64,000 bases of DNA, taken from contig NZ_AP027364.1 in NCBI RefSeq assembly GCF_030295975.1, positions 434,001 to 498,000 on the forward strand. Direction: 5' to 3'. A program made the position numbers and the translations under genes. The notes under the pieces are model-generated. The model made no database searches and was not told where the DNA came from. It saw only the letters and a list, made by a program, of their open reading frames with translations. Source of the stretch: Thalassotalea atypica (lineage in GTDB: Bacteria > Pseudomonadota > Gammaproteobacteria > Enterobacterales > Alteromonadaceae). Positions 44,318 through 53,256 of this stretch are shown in pieces (the stretch's first letter is position 1; each line of letters begins with the position of its first letter).

Positions 44318-45520
44318 ATGCTCAATATTTCAGAGCCGCCAAGCAAACAACAAGACGTCAGTGGTTTTAATCACCCTATATTTGAATTGGCGTTTAGATC
44401 GTATTTTCTAATGGGGTCCTTTACTTCTATTGTTGCGCTGATCATTTGGTTGGCAAACTTAAACGGTATTTTTACTTTCGATTTATCAGGCTTGTCGCCA
44501 ACAATTTGGCATGCGCATGAGATGATTTTTGGTTTTGCTGCCACGGTAGCCGTCGGTTTCATCTTAACCGCAGTACAAACTTGGGCAGGGCGGCCAAGCA
44601 TAACTAAAAAGCCACTGGCTGCGTTAATTCTGTTATGGATTGCTGTCAGGTTGAGCGTTTGGGTTAACACAGAAACCAGTATTTATTTAGCGATAGCGCT
44701 GCAGTCGATGTGGTGGCTGAGTGTGATTTATTGTTACGCCAATATAGTGCTCAAAGCGCAAAATCGCCGCAACTACCTATTTATTCCAATTTTGACGTTT
44801 ATGGGCATACTCAATATTGCTTTGCTGTTGCTTGATATTAAAGGTGAGAGTCAAATGGCGCTTCACTTAGCCCGAACAGGTGTGATGTTATTTACCTTGT
44901 TAATGACTATTGTCGGTGGGCGTGTCATCCCATTTTTTACGGTCAGAGGAGCTAATACTAGCCCTATTAAGATGCCGCCTTTATTTGAGTATGTAAATTT
45001 AGTGGCAGTAATTTGTTCAGTCATTGTTTATGCATTAGGCCCCAACTTGATTTCAATAACTGTGTTCAGTGTCATCATGTTGATTACGGGTTTCTTACAG
45101 CTGATACGTATCGTTTTTTGGCGGACAATAAAAACCATTTCTGTGCCATTATTGTGGTCATTACATTTATCTTATTTACTTATGGCTATTGGTACATTGT
45201 TACTTGGAGCCAGCCAGCTAAATGTAGGAGTTCAGGTTAGCAGCGCACTGCATTTAATCACGATTGGCGCGGTAGGATTGATGATCATATCAATGATGAG
45301 TCGTGTCTCTTTAGGCCATACGGGTCGAATGTTAACGCCAAGGCCAGTCATTAGCTGGGCGTTTATGATGATTGTATTAGCCGCTGTAATTCGTGTTGTA
45401 TTTCCATATTTTGGGCTTATGGTTGAAGCATGGGCGCTGAGTGTCATACTTTGGGTTGTCGCGCACTTGATCTTCTTATTTGTCTATATTCCTATCTTAA
45501 CCAGTCCACGAGTCCCATAA
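44318..45520 (+). CDS. nnrS: NnrS family membrane protein (nitric-oxide stress)
   Basis: A 400-residue polytopic membrane protein of the NnrS family, with about 10-12 segments. Conserved pieces include FDLSGLSPTIWHAHEMIFGFAATVAVGFILTAVQTWAG near the start, VGGRVIPFFTVRGAN, and HLITIGAVGLMIISMMSRVSLGHTGR. Several His residues (WHAHEM, HLITIG, LGHTGR) could bind heme or copper, as reported for NnrS. NnrS helps growth under nitrosative stress. The FNR-type box upstream agrees with regulation by low oxygen or NO. No nitrite or NO reductase gene is in the window. Confidence 0.9.
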   Translation: MLNISEPPSKQQDVSGFNHPIFELAFRSYFLMGSFTSIVALIIWLANLNGIFTFDLSGLSPTIWHAHEMIFGFAATVAVGFILTAVQTWAGRPSITKKPLAALILLWIAVRLSVWVNTETSIYLAIALQSMWWLSVIYCYANIVLKAQNRRNYLFIPILTFMGILNIALLLLDIKGESQMALHLARTGVMLFTLLMTIVGGRVIPFFTVRGANTSPIKMPPLFEYVNLVAVICSVIVYALGPNLISITVFSVIMLITGFLQLIRIVFWRTIKTISVPLLWSLHLSYLLMAIGTLLLGASQLNVGVQVSSALHLITIGAVGLMIISMMSRVSLGHTGRMLTPRPVISWAFMMIVLAAVIRVVFPYFGLMVEAWALSVILWVVAHLIFLFVYIPILTSPRVP

Positions 45521-45750
45521 GTCCTGATTCATTCATCATGAGAATGGCGTAGCTAGTAAACGTTTGTCTGGCTAGCTACGCGAATTAATTTGAAACAAAT
45601 TGCCCCTTCGAGCGAACTTTATTACAGCGTATGATGTCTGTAATAACTAAAGGCGAATAATTGTACAATTAGCTTGTTACTATTTAATGAGTCTTATCAT
45701 CGAGAGTCAGTATAAAACTGACCAAGTAAACAAAGTCATACGGGTAATCT

Positions 45751-46527
45751 ATGAATATAAAATCGACGTTTAATGGTATCCTTGTGAGCGCAATGTTTTG
45801 CTCAATAACGACCTCTACAATGGCATTTGCCGATGGGCTGTCAGACCTAAAATCGGCTTTAGAGCGCCTCCAAGGAAACAGCCCAATTTCAGCAATACTT
45901 GAAGCAACGATCATTGAAAACCAAGGTGAAGGAAAAGATAAGGTCGTTAAAAACGGCAATGTTGAAATTAACCTACAAGATGGTGAGCAGGGTCTACAAA
46001 TCACCTATAGCAATCAAGTGCTTAAAAATGCCGATGAAGAATCCAATTTAAGAGTGAAAGACGAAGATGCAGACACGCCGACACTTAATGCGGTGGATAG
46101 GCTCGAGGCAACAGAATTAAGAGCACTTTTGTCTTCGGCGTCTTCATTGTTACGTCGTCTAGAGCAGGCGACATTTATTGATGAACAAGAGGTCGTTTAC
46201 TACGGCAAAGCGGTTCGAGTATTAAATTTTGAACTGCCCATGAGAACCATTGTGAACAATAAGAAGACCCGAGAATATGTTGATAAGTTTGAAGGTAAAT
46301 TCCAAGTAATCATTGACGATGATGGGACCCCGTTAGAAACGCAATTGAACTTTAAAGGCAATGGCCGCGCTTATATCGTATTAAGTTTGAAAGCCTATGG
46401 TACAGGTACCACTAAATTTAAAGTGGTCAATGAACGGTTAGTGACTGTACATCAAGAATTTACCAACGGTTATGAATCAACTTTTGGCGAGCGAGAAACG
46501 ACTCAAACTATTCAATTAAATTTATAA
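45751..46527 (+). CDS. Exported protein of unknown function
   Basis: A 258-residue protein with a signal peptide (cleavage near MAFADG, residue 25-28). The mature part has a heptad-like helix at the start (DLKSALERLQG), a beta-rich core (ISAILEATIIEN, GNVEINLQDGEQGLQITYS), a further helix (LRALLSSASSLLRRLEQA) and more strands to the end (KFQVIIDDDGTPLETQLNFKG). I do not recognise the family; it may form a LolA-like or similar beta fold. It stands alone between nnrS and a convergent esterase gene. Confidence 0.65.
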   Translation: MNIKSTFNGILVSAMFCSITTSTMAFADGLSDLKSALERLQGNSPISAILEATIIENQGEGKDKVVKNGNVEINLQDGEQGLQITYSNQVLKNADEESNLRVKDEDADTPTLNAVDRLEATELRALLSSASSLLRRLEQATFIDEQEVVYYGKAVRVLNFELPMRTIVNNKKTREYVDKFEGKFQVIIDDDGTPLETQLNFKGNGRAYIVLSLKAYGTGTTKFKVVNERLVTVHQEFTNGYESTFGERETTQTIQLNL

Positions 46528-46536
46528 GTGAAAAAA

Positions 46537-46563
46537 GCGATGACTGAAATAGATTGTCATCGC
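46537..46563 (-). terminator. Terminator of the esterase lipoprotein gene
   Basis: GCGATGAC (46537-46544) and GTCATCGC (46556-46563) form an 8-bp stem; a run of A at 46531-46536 gives a U-run in the minus-strand transcript, 20 bp past the stop at 46583. It may also serve the convergent plus-strand gene that ends at 46527. Confidence 0.75.
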
Positions 46564-46582
46564 CACAGCGGCTTTCGATGCT

Positions 46583-47497
46583 CTATTGGGAGAATATATA
46601 CTCGAAAGTGGCTAATAACTTATCTGACAAATAATCATCTTCATGTTGTACAGCCAGTAATGTTGATAATGTTACTGGTTTAACGCAACCTAAATATTGT
46701 TGAGTGTTTGTAATTGGGCTTTTGTTGGTTACACCAGCTTGCTCTATCAATTTACTCTCTTCGCTACAGCCATTTTTTAACGCCCATAGCGCAATAGTGT
46801 CATTAACAGAAGCAATATTACCCATTTGTCGACCCGCAAACGGTACGTCGAGATCAGCACTGCTGTGCATATGATGGATGGCAAGTGGAGTTGAGGTGGT
46901 ACAGTTAGCTGTGTCGCCTCGGTATTGACCTGCTAGCGAAATGATAGCGGTTAATTTTTCAGGCATTTCACAGGCCAGCTTATAAGCCATAAACCCGCCG
47001 GCTGAATAACCTAAAATGTAGACATTTTGTGTTGAAAATTCGTAACTAGCTTGAACATTGTCAATCAACGCATTGATAAAGTTAATATCATTATTGGTGC
47101 CATTATTGCCGGTATTATTGCTGTCCCATTGATAGTCACTGCCGTTACCTTCAGGGGCGATAGAAATAAGGTTATATTTATCGGCAATGCTCTTACCATC
47201 AAAAATATCAAATACCTTGCTTGGGGTTCCTGGTGCGCCGTGTAGGTATATAGCAATGCCATTATAACTTTGTTGGTTGGCTGGCTTATAAACAATACTA
47301 CTGCGCTCGTCTACGGTTAAACATTCTTGCTCATTGGTTAAGTTTAAGTCGTCGCAAGCTTTTTCTAGAGGTACTGGTGTTATTGGAACTGGCTTTGTGT
47401 TGCTACTGTTGCCACCGCCACCGCAGGCTGTGAGCAACGTGACAGAGACTAATAAGATAACCTTGGCAACACTTGCTGTTATTATTCGATTAAGCAT
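46583..47497 (-). CDS. Esterase/PHB-depolymerase-like lipoprotein
   Basis: A 304-residue lipoprotein (lipobox LTAC, Cys25, then a Gly/Ser linker). The rest is an alpha/beta hydrolase of the LpqC / poly(3-hydroxybutyrate) depolymerase-like type: AIYLHGAPG (83-90), nucleophile Ser165 in GYSAGG, MHSSADLDVPFAG with the acid, and a late His in VQHEDDY. Two Cys pairs (CDDLNLTNEQEC and NC...GC) may form disulfides. Substrate unclear; feruloyl-esterase- or PHB-oligomer-type activity is possible. AAGGA lies 6 nt before the ATG. It is divergent from a ToxR-like regulator gene, likely its controller. Confidence 0.88.
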   Translation of the reverse strand: MLNRIITASVAKVILLVSVTLLTACGGGGNSSNTKPVPITPVPLEKACDDLNLTNEQECLTVDERSSIVYKPANQQSYNGIAIYLHGAPGTPSKVFDIFDGKSIADKYNLISIAPEGNGSDYQWDSNNTGNNGTNNDINFINALIDNVQASYEFSTQNVYILGYSAGGFMAYKLACEMPEKLTAIISLAGQYRGDTANCTTSTPLAIHHMHSSADLDVPFAGRQMGNIASVNDTIALWALKNGCSEESKLIEQAGVTNKSPITNTQQYLGCVKPVTLSTLLAVQHEDDYLSDKLLATFEYIFSQ

Positions 47498-47624
47498 AAT
47501 TTTTCCTTACTATTTAATTTGTAAATTTAGCTTGGAAAAAGTTGAGCGCAGAGGCAATAATGGCAAGATAATGAAATGATAATGATTTTGTAATGTTAGC
47601 TAAATCAATAACAAAAGGCTAAAA
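47498..47624. promoter_or_regulatory. Divergent promoter with GATAATGA repeats
   Basis: GATAATGA occurs at 47567-47574 and 47578-47585, 11 bp (one helical turn) apart, with GATTTT following. It could be a ToxR-like regulator site, or a weak Fur-type site since GATAAT is the Fur repeat unit. It lies between the esterase gene and the ToxR-like/PD40 gene. Confidence 0.4.
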
Positions 47625-49724
47625 ATGGAGTTTAAGTTTAACGACTTTGTCGTGAATGAAAGTGCGTACACGCTTAAAAAAAACGCCATGTTTTTGGACG
47701 TTGAACCTCGTGTATTTCAATTGTTATGTTTCTTTTGTAAAAATGTGGCGCGTCCTATATCAAGAGATGAGCTCATCGAAGAAGTGTGGCAAGGACGAAT
47801 TGTTAGTTATGCTGCTATTAATCGAGCGGTAGGTGAGCTACGAAAAGTTATAGAAGATGATGCCAGTAAACCTTTATTTATCGTCACAATCAGTAAAGTT
47901 GGTTATCAATTTCAAGCAGACATTGAACAAACTAGCCAATCGATTAACCAAGACAAAAGTAGTTCATCTAAGCCATCGTTAGAACCTGTTATTGAAAGCC
48001 AACAATCTTCGGATAAGTCGTCAACTAGGCGGTTCACATCTGCACTATCCATCATTTCGGTGCTTACCTTGCTGACAGTTGGCACAATTGTTTGGTTGCA
48101 ATATGCTGATCAACCTGCAGAGAACAGCTCACCACAATATACTGCCGGTCAAGCTATTCCCATCACAACTAAAAAAGGCAGCGAATTTAAACCTGACGTT
48201 AGTCATGTAGATTCACGTATCGTTTACTTAAGAAAAGAACACCCGCAAGACAATGCACAGTTATGGTTGACGGCGGGTGAGCGAAGACCGTTAAAACTGA
48301 CCTCAGATAATAACTATTATACTTATGCTATTTTTGCTGATGATGAGACGGTGTTCGCCAGCCGCTTTGATAACCTCACCTCGCGGGCCTGTGAAATTGT
48401 GAAGATTAACATCGTCACACGAGCTATAGCTAAAGTGCTTGATTGTGGTGAGCGAGCGTTAACCTATTTGGCCTATAACACTATGCAGGATAAGTTGTAT
48501 TTTAATGACCGAGAACAAGTCACTGACCCTTATTCAATTGTTAGTTATCATTTAAAGACAGGACGAAAACAGCAATTAACTCGTGCAATACCGGATGGTA
48601 ATATGCGCGGCGACTTTATGTTTGCCTTGTCTCCAACTCAGCAACAAATGGCAGTATTTGAATACCAAGCTGACGGCACCGCACTATTGAAGGTTATTTC
48701 ATTGAATAATCACAGCGAAATCAAACGTTATTCGACATATATTGGTGTCTCTGGTTTAGATTGGATAGATGATCGCACAGTATTAGTGTCAAATGCTAAA
48801 GGGGTATTGAGCTTTGATATCAATACCCGCGAAAGCCAAACGCTTATTGAGGCTGAGGGAACAGGACAGGCGTCTTTCAATCGTCAAGATCGCAGCATTT
48901 ATTACGTTCGAGGTGATGTTACGCAAAATATCTATCAAGTGGCTTATGATCAGAAAAGCGCTTCTGCGCCACAGGCACTCACTCAATCTCCGTACAGTAA
49001 CTATCATCCGGTATTTGCCAGTACTTCAAATGAATTTGTTTTTGTCTCAAACGATACTGGTGATTGGCAAGTACACCGCTCTGATGATGGACAGGCATTA
49101 ATCTTTCCCGAGAAAATTAAACATTTTTCTAATATTAAATGGAGCCCTGATGACAAATTTTTGCTAGCGACCATTAATAGCCGTTTATTTGAATATCAAT
49201 TTATGTCGCAACAATGGAGTGAGGTTAAAACTGGCTTATCAAATATTCATTTCGTCGCATTCATGGGCAATGAACAGGTGGTGGTTAGTAGTGATGATGA
49301 CGGTGAATGGCAGCTATGGTCAGTTGATTTAACTTCAAAGCACATACAGAAACTGACGGTTTATGGTGGATACAGTGCCGCTTTTTCAGCGCTGAGCAAA
49401 ACACTTTATTTTACCAAGTTCAATCAAACCGGACTCTACAAACTTGAGATAGACAAAAGTAATGAACAACTGGTCGACCCTACATTTAAAATTACTGACT
49501 GGAATAAATGGCAAGTGAGAAACGATTCTCTTTATTCTCCTCATGAGCACGGGATAATAAGCAGGAGTTTGGCTGACTTAAGTCAGACGAAGGTCTGGCA
49601 ATTAGCATCTAACCGGCCACGGTATTTCTCTGTGAACTTTGATGAGAGTCTGATTGCTTATCGCGTTGTTGAAGCATCAAAATCTGGTATTTGGAAAAGC
49701 GAGTTAATAAAAAAAGGCAACTGA
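47625..49724 (+). CDS. ToxR/CadC-like membrane regulator with PD40/WD40-type propeller
   Basis: A 699-residue single-pass regulator. Residues 1-100 form an OmpR-type winged helix (DVEPRVFQLLCFFCKNVARPISRDELIEEVWQG then FIVTISKVGYQFQ). A Ser/Gln-rich linker precedes a membrane segment at about 140-160. The periplasmic part (200-690) has repeats of the WD40-like TolB/PD40 type (for example SHVDSRIVYLRK, FASTSNEFVFVSND, IKWSPDDKFLLAT, AFSALSKTLYFTK). It resembles CadC-like regulators common in Alteromonadales. It is divergent from an esterase lipoprotein gene, the likely target. AAGG precedes the ATG. Confidence 0.9.
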   Translation: MEFKFNDFVVNESAYTLKKNAMFLDVEPRVFQLLCFFCKNVARPISRDELIEEVWQGRIVSYAAINRAVGELRKVIEDDASKPLFIVTISKVGYQFQADIEQTSQSINQDKSSSSKPSLEPVIESQQSSDKSSTRRFTSALSIISVLTLLTVGTIVWLQYADQPAENSSPQYTAGQAIPITTKKGSEFKPDVSHVDSRIVYLRKEHPQDNAQLWLTAGERRPLKLTSDNNYYTYAIFADDETVFASRFDNLTSRACEIVKINIVTRAIAKVLDCGERALTYLAYNTMQDKLYFNDREQVTDPYSIVSYHLKTGRKQQLTRAIPDGNMRGDFMFALSPTQQQMAVFEYQADGTALLKVISLNNHSEIKRYSTYIGVSGLDWIDDRTVLVSNAKGVLSFDINTRESQTLIEAEGTGQASFNRQDRSIYYVRGDVTQNIYQVAYDQKSASAPQALTQSPYSNYHPVFASTSNEFVFVSNDTGDWQVHRSDDGQALIFPEKIKHFSNIKWSPDDKFLLATINSRLFEYQFMSQQWSEVKTGLSNIHFVAFMGNEQVVVSSDDDGEWQLWSVDLTSKHIQKLTVYGGYSAAFSALSKTLYFTKFNQTGLYKLEIDKSNEQLVDPTFKITDWNKWQVRNDSLYSPHEHGIISRSLADLSQTKVWQLASNRPRYFSVNFDESLIAYRVVEASKSGIWKSELIKKGN

Positions 49725-49731
49725 TGTTGCC
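49709..49731 (-). terminator. Terminator of the 420-aa protein gene, inside the 3' end of the ToxR-like gene
   Basis: GGCAAC (49716-49721) and GTTGCC (49726-49731) form a 6-bp stem around a 4-nt loop that contains the plus-strand stop codon. On the minus strand the stem is followed by seven T (49715-49709). It lies 40 bp beyond the minus-strand stop at 49771. Confidence 0.65.
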
Positions 49732-49770
49732 CTTAATTTCAAACGTTTTGATTGTATAGTGTCGTTATTA

Positions 49771-51033
49771 TCAAATACGACTCTCAATGGTCTTCGTTTG
49801 ATTTCGGTTATTGTTATTGTTTAGGGTAAAGGTGACATTGCGTTTTTTACCTTTTACCGCATGCAAGTTGCTGATGTACTTTTTCCATAGTCTATCACTT
49901 AAATAGCCAATATGAATATCTGGGTCTTTTCTAACGCCTGCAACAATGGCGCCGTCAACAATGGTCGCAATAATGTAATCTTGAAAACTCTTACAATAAA
50001 GGTTTTTAATAGTGCGTTCGCCGTATTCTTCAAATGCCATTTCTAAACCAACGCTGATCTCTGCATCACACTTGGCAGATAATATGTTTTCAATTCTAGC
50101 TACAGTATCGTCAAAACGGCGAATGCTTGGCATATGAATGGTTTTTTCATACATCACTAAGCTATCATCTGATTTCAAAAACCATAAATCATAGCGATTT
50201 GTCTCACATTTCATCTCATACTTTGTGATTGCTTGTCGATCAAGGCCAGGCATGACGGTAAAGTTCATACTGTATGGAGTGAGGCCAAAATTGGTATTGG
50301 TATTGGTTTCAGGAAAAAAATGTGAGACGTGGGCAGAATTGCGTGGCGCTAAAGTGTTGCTAATTGGAAAGCTGTAGTCAGGTATTTGAGTGATTTTACA
50401 ATCATCAACTAAAGACAATAACTCATTCTTTTTAACGCCTAAAGGCACACTTTCAATATTATAATCGCCTTCTAATGATGCGACTTTTTCAAGCTTTTTT
50501 GTTAATGATAATTTTTCCAAATGAAGTAGATAATCATCAAAAAATTCAAAATTTTGATCGTCTGATTCTGCTTTTAATTGTCTATATATCGCTAAAGAAA
50601 AGCCATAATGTACTGAAAGCTCAAGATCACGAGTGTAACTCGCATAGTCGCTATAGTTGTGTTGCTTTGCTTCTAAATGGTTTTGGTGAGCAGTGTACTC
50701 GGTAAAGCCTTCGTTGCGCGCCAACGTCATGGCGGCTAAGTATTGTTCTAATGTTAAATCATAAGATTGTGCTTTGTTAAGCTCAACCGTATAGCTTTCA
50801 AAGTTCGCTAAACCATAACTATTCGCCAGAGCTTCTTCATTACTGTTTTTAATTCCCAGCACCAATAACGGTACCAACATTAAACAAAACGCAAGGTAAT
50901 ATGCTGCTTGCTTTTTCCCTGTAATTCTTAATTTTCCATTCACTTTATTTTGTTTTGGAGAGATTACATTCAGTAAAAAATACAAAACAAAAGCGACAAG
51001 GAGTGCTGCCAAGACAATAAATGTTAATTTCAT
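49771..51033 (-). CDS. Membrane-anchored protein of unknown function
   Basis: A 420-residue protein with two membrane segments near the start (about 3-21 and 44-60) and a large polar domain after them. The soluble part has a Tyr- and Glu-rich helical region (YTVELNKAQSYDLTLEQYLAAMTLARNEGFTEY, SDYASYTRDLELSVHYGFSLAIYRQLK), which looks like short repeats around 'Y..Y...L', followed by beta-type segments. I do not recognise the family. The ATG at 51033 is chosen over a TTG/ATG 30 nt upstream because of a GGG-type site 8 nt before it. Convergent to the ToxR-like gene; terminator overlaps that gene's end. Confidence 0.6.
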   Translation of the reverse strand: MKLTFIVLAALLVAFVLYFLLNVISPKQNKVNGKLRITGKKQAAYYLAFCLMLVPLLVLGIKNSNEEALANSYGLANFESYTVELNKAQSYDLTLEQYLAAMTLARNEGFTEYTAHQNHLEAKQHNYSDYASYTRDLELSVHYGFSLAIYRQLKAESDDQNFEFFDDYLLHLEKLSLTKKLEKVASLEGDYNIESVPLGVKKNELLSLVDDCKITQIPDYSFPISNTLAPRNSAHVSHFFPETNTNTNFGLTPYSMNFTVMPGLDRQAITKYEMKCETNRYDLWFLKSDDSLVMYEKTIHMPSIRRFDDTVARIENILSAKCDAEISVGLEMAFEEYGERTIKNLYCKSFQDYIIATIVDGAIVAGVRKDPDIHIGYLSDRLWKKYISNLHAVKGKKRNVTFTLNNNNNRNQTKTIESRI

Positions 51034-51271
51034 CAAGTAAACCCTGTGGACTTCATACAACAATACAGATGCAACTCGCTAGGGTAATTAGCAGATGTCT
51101 ATATTCATTATTTTTATTTTAATTGTGGGCAGTTAGCCTGCCTCTACTTATTTTCGTTTTATTACACGAAAGTTGCATGATGTTAACACTTAATTACAAA
51201 TAACCCAAGGAAACCAAAGTTTGCCTGTTTTTTAGTCCTCTTATTCTTTTTTTAATAAAAAAATTAATTAG

Positions 51272-52237
51272 TTATGTTCCCGAGAAGAAAGTTTTCTTGC
51301 CAACACTGCTAGCATCCAATGCTTGGTTTTGTGGTAAAGCAGTAGCACCATTGAGCAAATAAATTATTTTTAAGCCTTGCTCTGCCAGTTCAATAGCGTG
51401 TTGATAATTTACCATTATCGTTGAAGAGATATCTTGTGGATATTTTTCTGCATCACGCCGCACGTATTCTAGAAGTTCAGGGTTTACGTCTTGATCGTAA
51501 AATACGGCGTCGGCAAATTGTAGCTCTCGGTGCGCGGCTAATGTTAAACATTCGGGATTACCGTCAAGAGTGTGTATAAAGACAATATCACCTGAGGGAG
51601 GCGGAACTTCCTGCTTTAAGCTAACGATCAGTTGTTGTTCGGCCGACGCTGTTTTGCCGACGAGAATATCTTGACCGATATTTCCTCGCAGCATCTGCTC
51701 CCAAAAGAGTCGCCTATTGCGAACACCTTTAACTCGTGCTTTTACGTGATCTCTAAATTTAAAGCAAAACTCTGCAAGTTTGCCGTATTGGGCGGGTAGA
51801 ATTTTGTCAATTTTTTCTCGTAGCATTCTCACCAACACAGGCGAGCTACCAGAGCTAGATATTGCTACTAACATCGGGCTTCTATCGACAATAGCTGGTG
51901 TGATATAACTACATAACTCAGGTTGGTCGACAACATTAACCAGAATGTTCTTCTGCTGGGCCAAATTTGATACTTTTTCGTTCACTGCTGAATCATCTGT
52001 TGCTGAGATCACTAAGTTAACCTCACCAATATCTTCAGCCGCGAAAACGCGCTGATGCCATGTTAATTGGTGAAGATTGATTAATCGCTCGACCGTGGCG
52101 TTTATCTTTGGAGAAATGATCGTTATCGACGTTGTCGACTTAAGTAAGAGTTCGATTTTTCTAGCTGCAACATCGCCTCCTCCGATAATAATCGCACGAA
52201 TTCGTTTGCTGTCTAAAAATACGGGAAAGTAATCCAT
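51272..52237 (-). CDS. CysG-like siroheme synthase with degenerate, shortened methyltransferase part
   Basis: A 321-residue protein. Residues 1-215 match the N-terminal precorrin-2 dehydrogenase/ferrochelatase half of CysG: MDYFPVFLDSKRIRAIIIGGGDVAARKIELLL (NAD-binding), VISATDD, LVNVVDQPELCSYITPAIVDRSPMLVAISSSGSSPVLVRMLREKI. Residues 225-310 follow the start of the SUMT methyltransferase half, but it is short (about 100 of 250 residues), and the GAGPGD-type loop is HTLDGNPE, so SAM binding is probably lost. It likely works in the last two steps of siroheme synthesis only. The true methyltransferase should be elsewhere. It starts 3 bp after the solute-binding-like gene stop. Confidence 0.88.
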   Translation of the reverse strand: MDYFPVFLDSKRIRAIIIGGGDVAARKIELLLKSTTSITIISPKINATVERLINLHQLTWHQRVFAAEDIGEVNLVISATDDSAVNEKVSNLAQQKNILVNVVDQPELCSYITPAIVDRSPMLVAISSSGSSPVLVRMLREKIDKILPAQYGKLAEFCFKFRDHVKARVKGVRNRRLFWEQMLRGNIGQDILVGKTASAEQQLIVSLKQEVPPPSGDIVFIHTLDGNPECLTLAAHRELQFADAVFYDQDVNPELLEYVRRDAEKYPQDISSTIMVNYQHAIELAEQGLKIIYLLNGATALPQNQALDASSVGKKTFFSGT

Positions 52238-52240
52238 AAG

Positions 52241-53026
52241 TTAATCAAGTTGCCATTTAGCTAAGATGGATTGATATTGTCCGCTTTTTTTTATTTTTTC
52301 CAGCGATTCGGTCAACTTTTTGGTGATTTCTGGTGAAGTATTTTTACTTGTGGCCAAATAGTAGTTAGTGGCAAAGTCTTTGAGCTCCAGTGCAATCTCA
52401 ATTGGTTGGTTATTCAAGCTTGGATCTGAAGCTTCTAGTTGCCACATAAATTTATTTGCCAATAAGAAATCTATATTGTTTTTGTATAGTAGCTGCCATA
52501 GCCCTTGATAGCCTACGCTTGTCAGTAGGTTCTCGTCTAGTCTAAAGCCATGACCAAGTAGGTATTCCTGTGATATGTCTAGTCGTATCACGCCCACTTT
52601 ATATTTCAGGGCATCTTTAATTGTATTTAATTGTAAGTGCTGTAGTCGCTTTAACTTAATAAGGTAGACATTGGCATGATAAATGGTGCCAATCCAGTTG
52701 AATTGGGGTTGGCGCTTTGGGGTTTTCATGATCGAAAAAATCAGTGTGTTTGGGTATGTTTTGGCTATCTGAAAAGCTCTAGCCCAAGGAAGCACTTTAA
52801 TCTCTCCCTGTATACCGGCATCGTCGATGATGGCTTCTACCAGTTCAACCATGGCACCTTTAGCTTCGCCATTGTCGTCTTCAAATTGTAGGGGTGGTAG
52901 TGACTCCGTCACTATGGTTATATTAAGTGGGGAGGGAGCCAAAGCACTACTGGCTATAGGATAAAACAATACTACATATAAAAATCCTTTTATGTATGGG
53001 TATACCGAACAATTAAACCGATACAT
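52241..53026 (-). CDS. Periplasmic solute-binding-like protein (SBP family 3), upstream of cysG-like gene
   Basis: A 261-residue exported protein with a signal-like segment (FLYVVLFYPIASSALA) and family 3 binding-protein fold: ITIVTESLPPLQFEDDNGEAKGAMVELVEAIIDDAGI, KVLPWARAFQIAKTYPNTLIFSIMKTPKRQPQFNWIG. Orphan proteins of this type are frequent in Alteromonadales. It is the first gene of a two-gene unit with the CysG-like gene (3-bp gap), an odd pairing with no clear functional link. AGAGG lies 5 nt before the ATG. No transporter genes are adjacent. Confidence 0.85.
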   Translation of the reverse strand: MYRFNCSVYPYIKGFLYVVLFYPIASSALAPSPLNITIVTESLPPLQFEDDNGEAKGAMVELVEAIIDDAGIQGEIKVLPWARAFQIAKTYPNTLIFSIMKTPKRQPQFNWIGTIYHANVYLIKLKRLQHLQLNTIKDALKYKVGVIRLDISQEYLLGHGFRLDENLLTSVGYQGLWQLLYKNNIDFLLANKFMWQLEASDPSLNNQPIEIALELKDFATNYYLATSKNTSPEITKKLTESLEKIKKSGQYQSILAKWQLD

Positions 53027-53256
53027 ATTTACCTCTAAATATTCATTATGTTGACTAGTTAAGTAAATCGTTATTTGCTCACAATATAATTAACTATACG
53101 TCTAAATAGAAAACTCGTCCCTATTTTCGACTAGCTTTATCTTTTGAGCGTGGGATGAAAATATGGCTTATGAGCGCTTAAATAGATCAACATTGCGTCA
53201 CTATCGTCTTATAATATGGATAATATTTATCTCCTGCTCATATTAAGAAAGACTCA

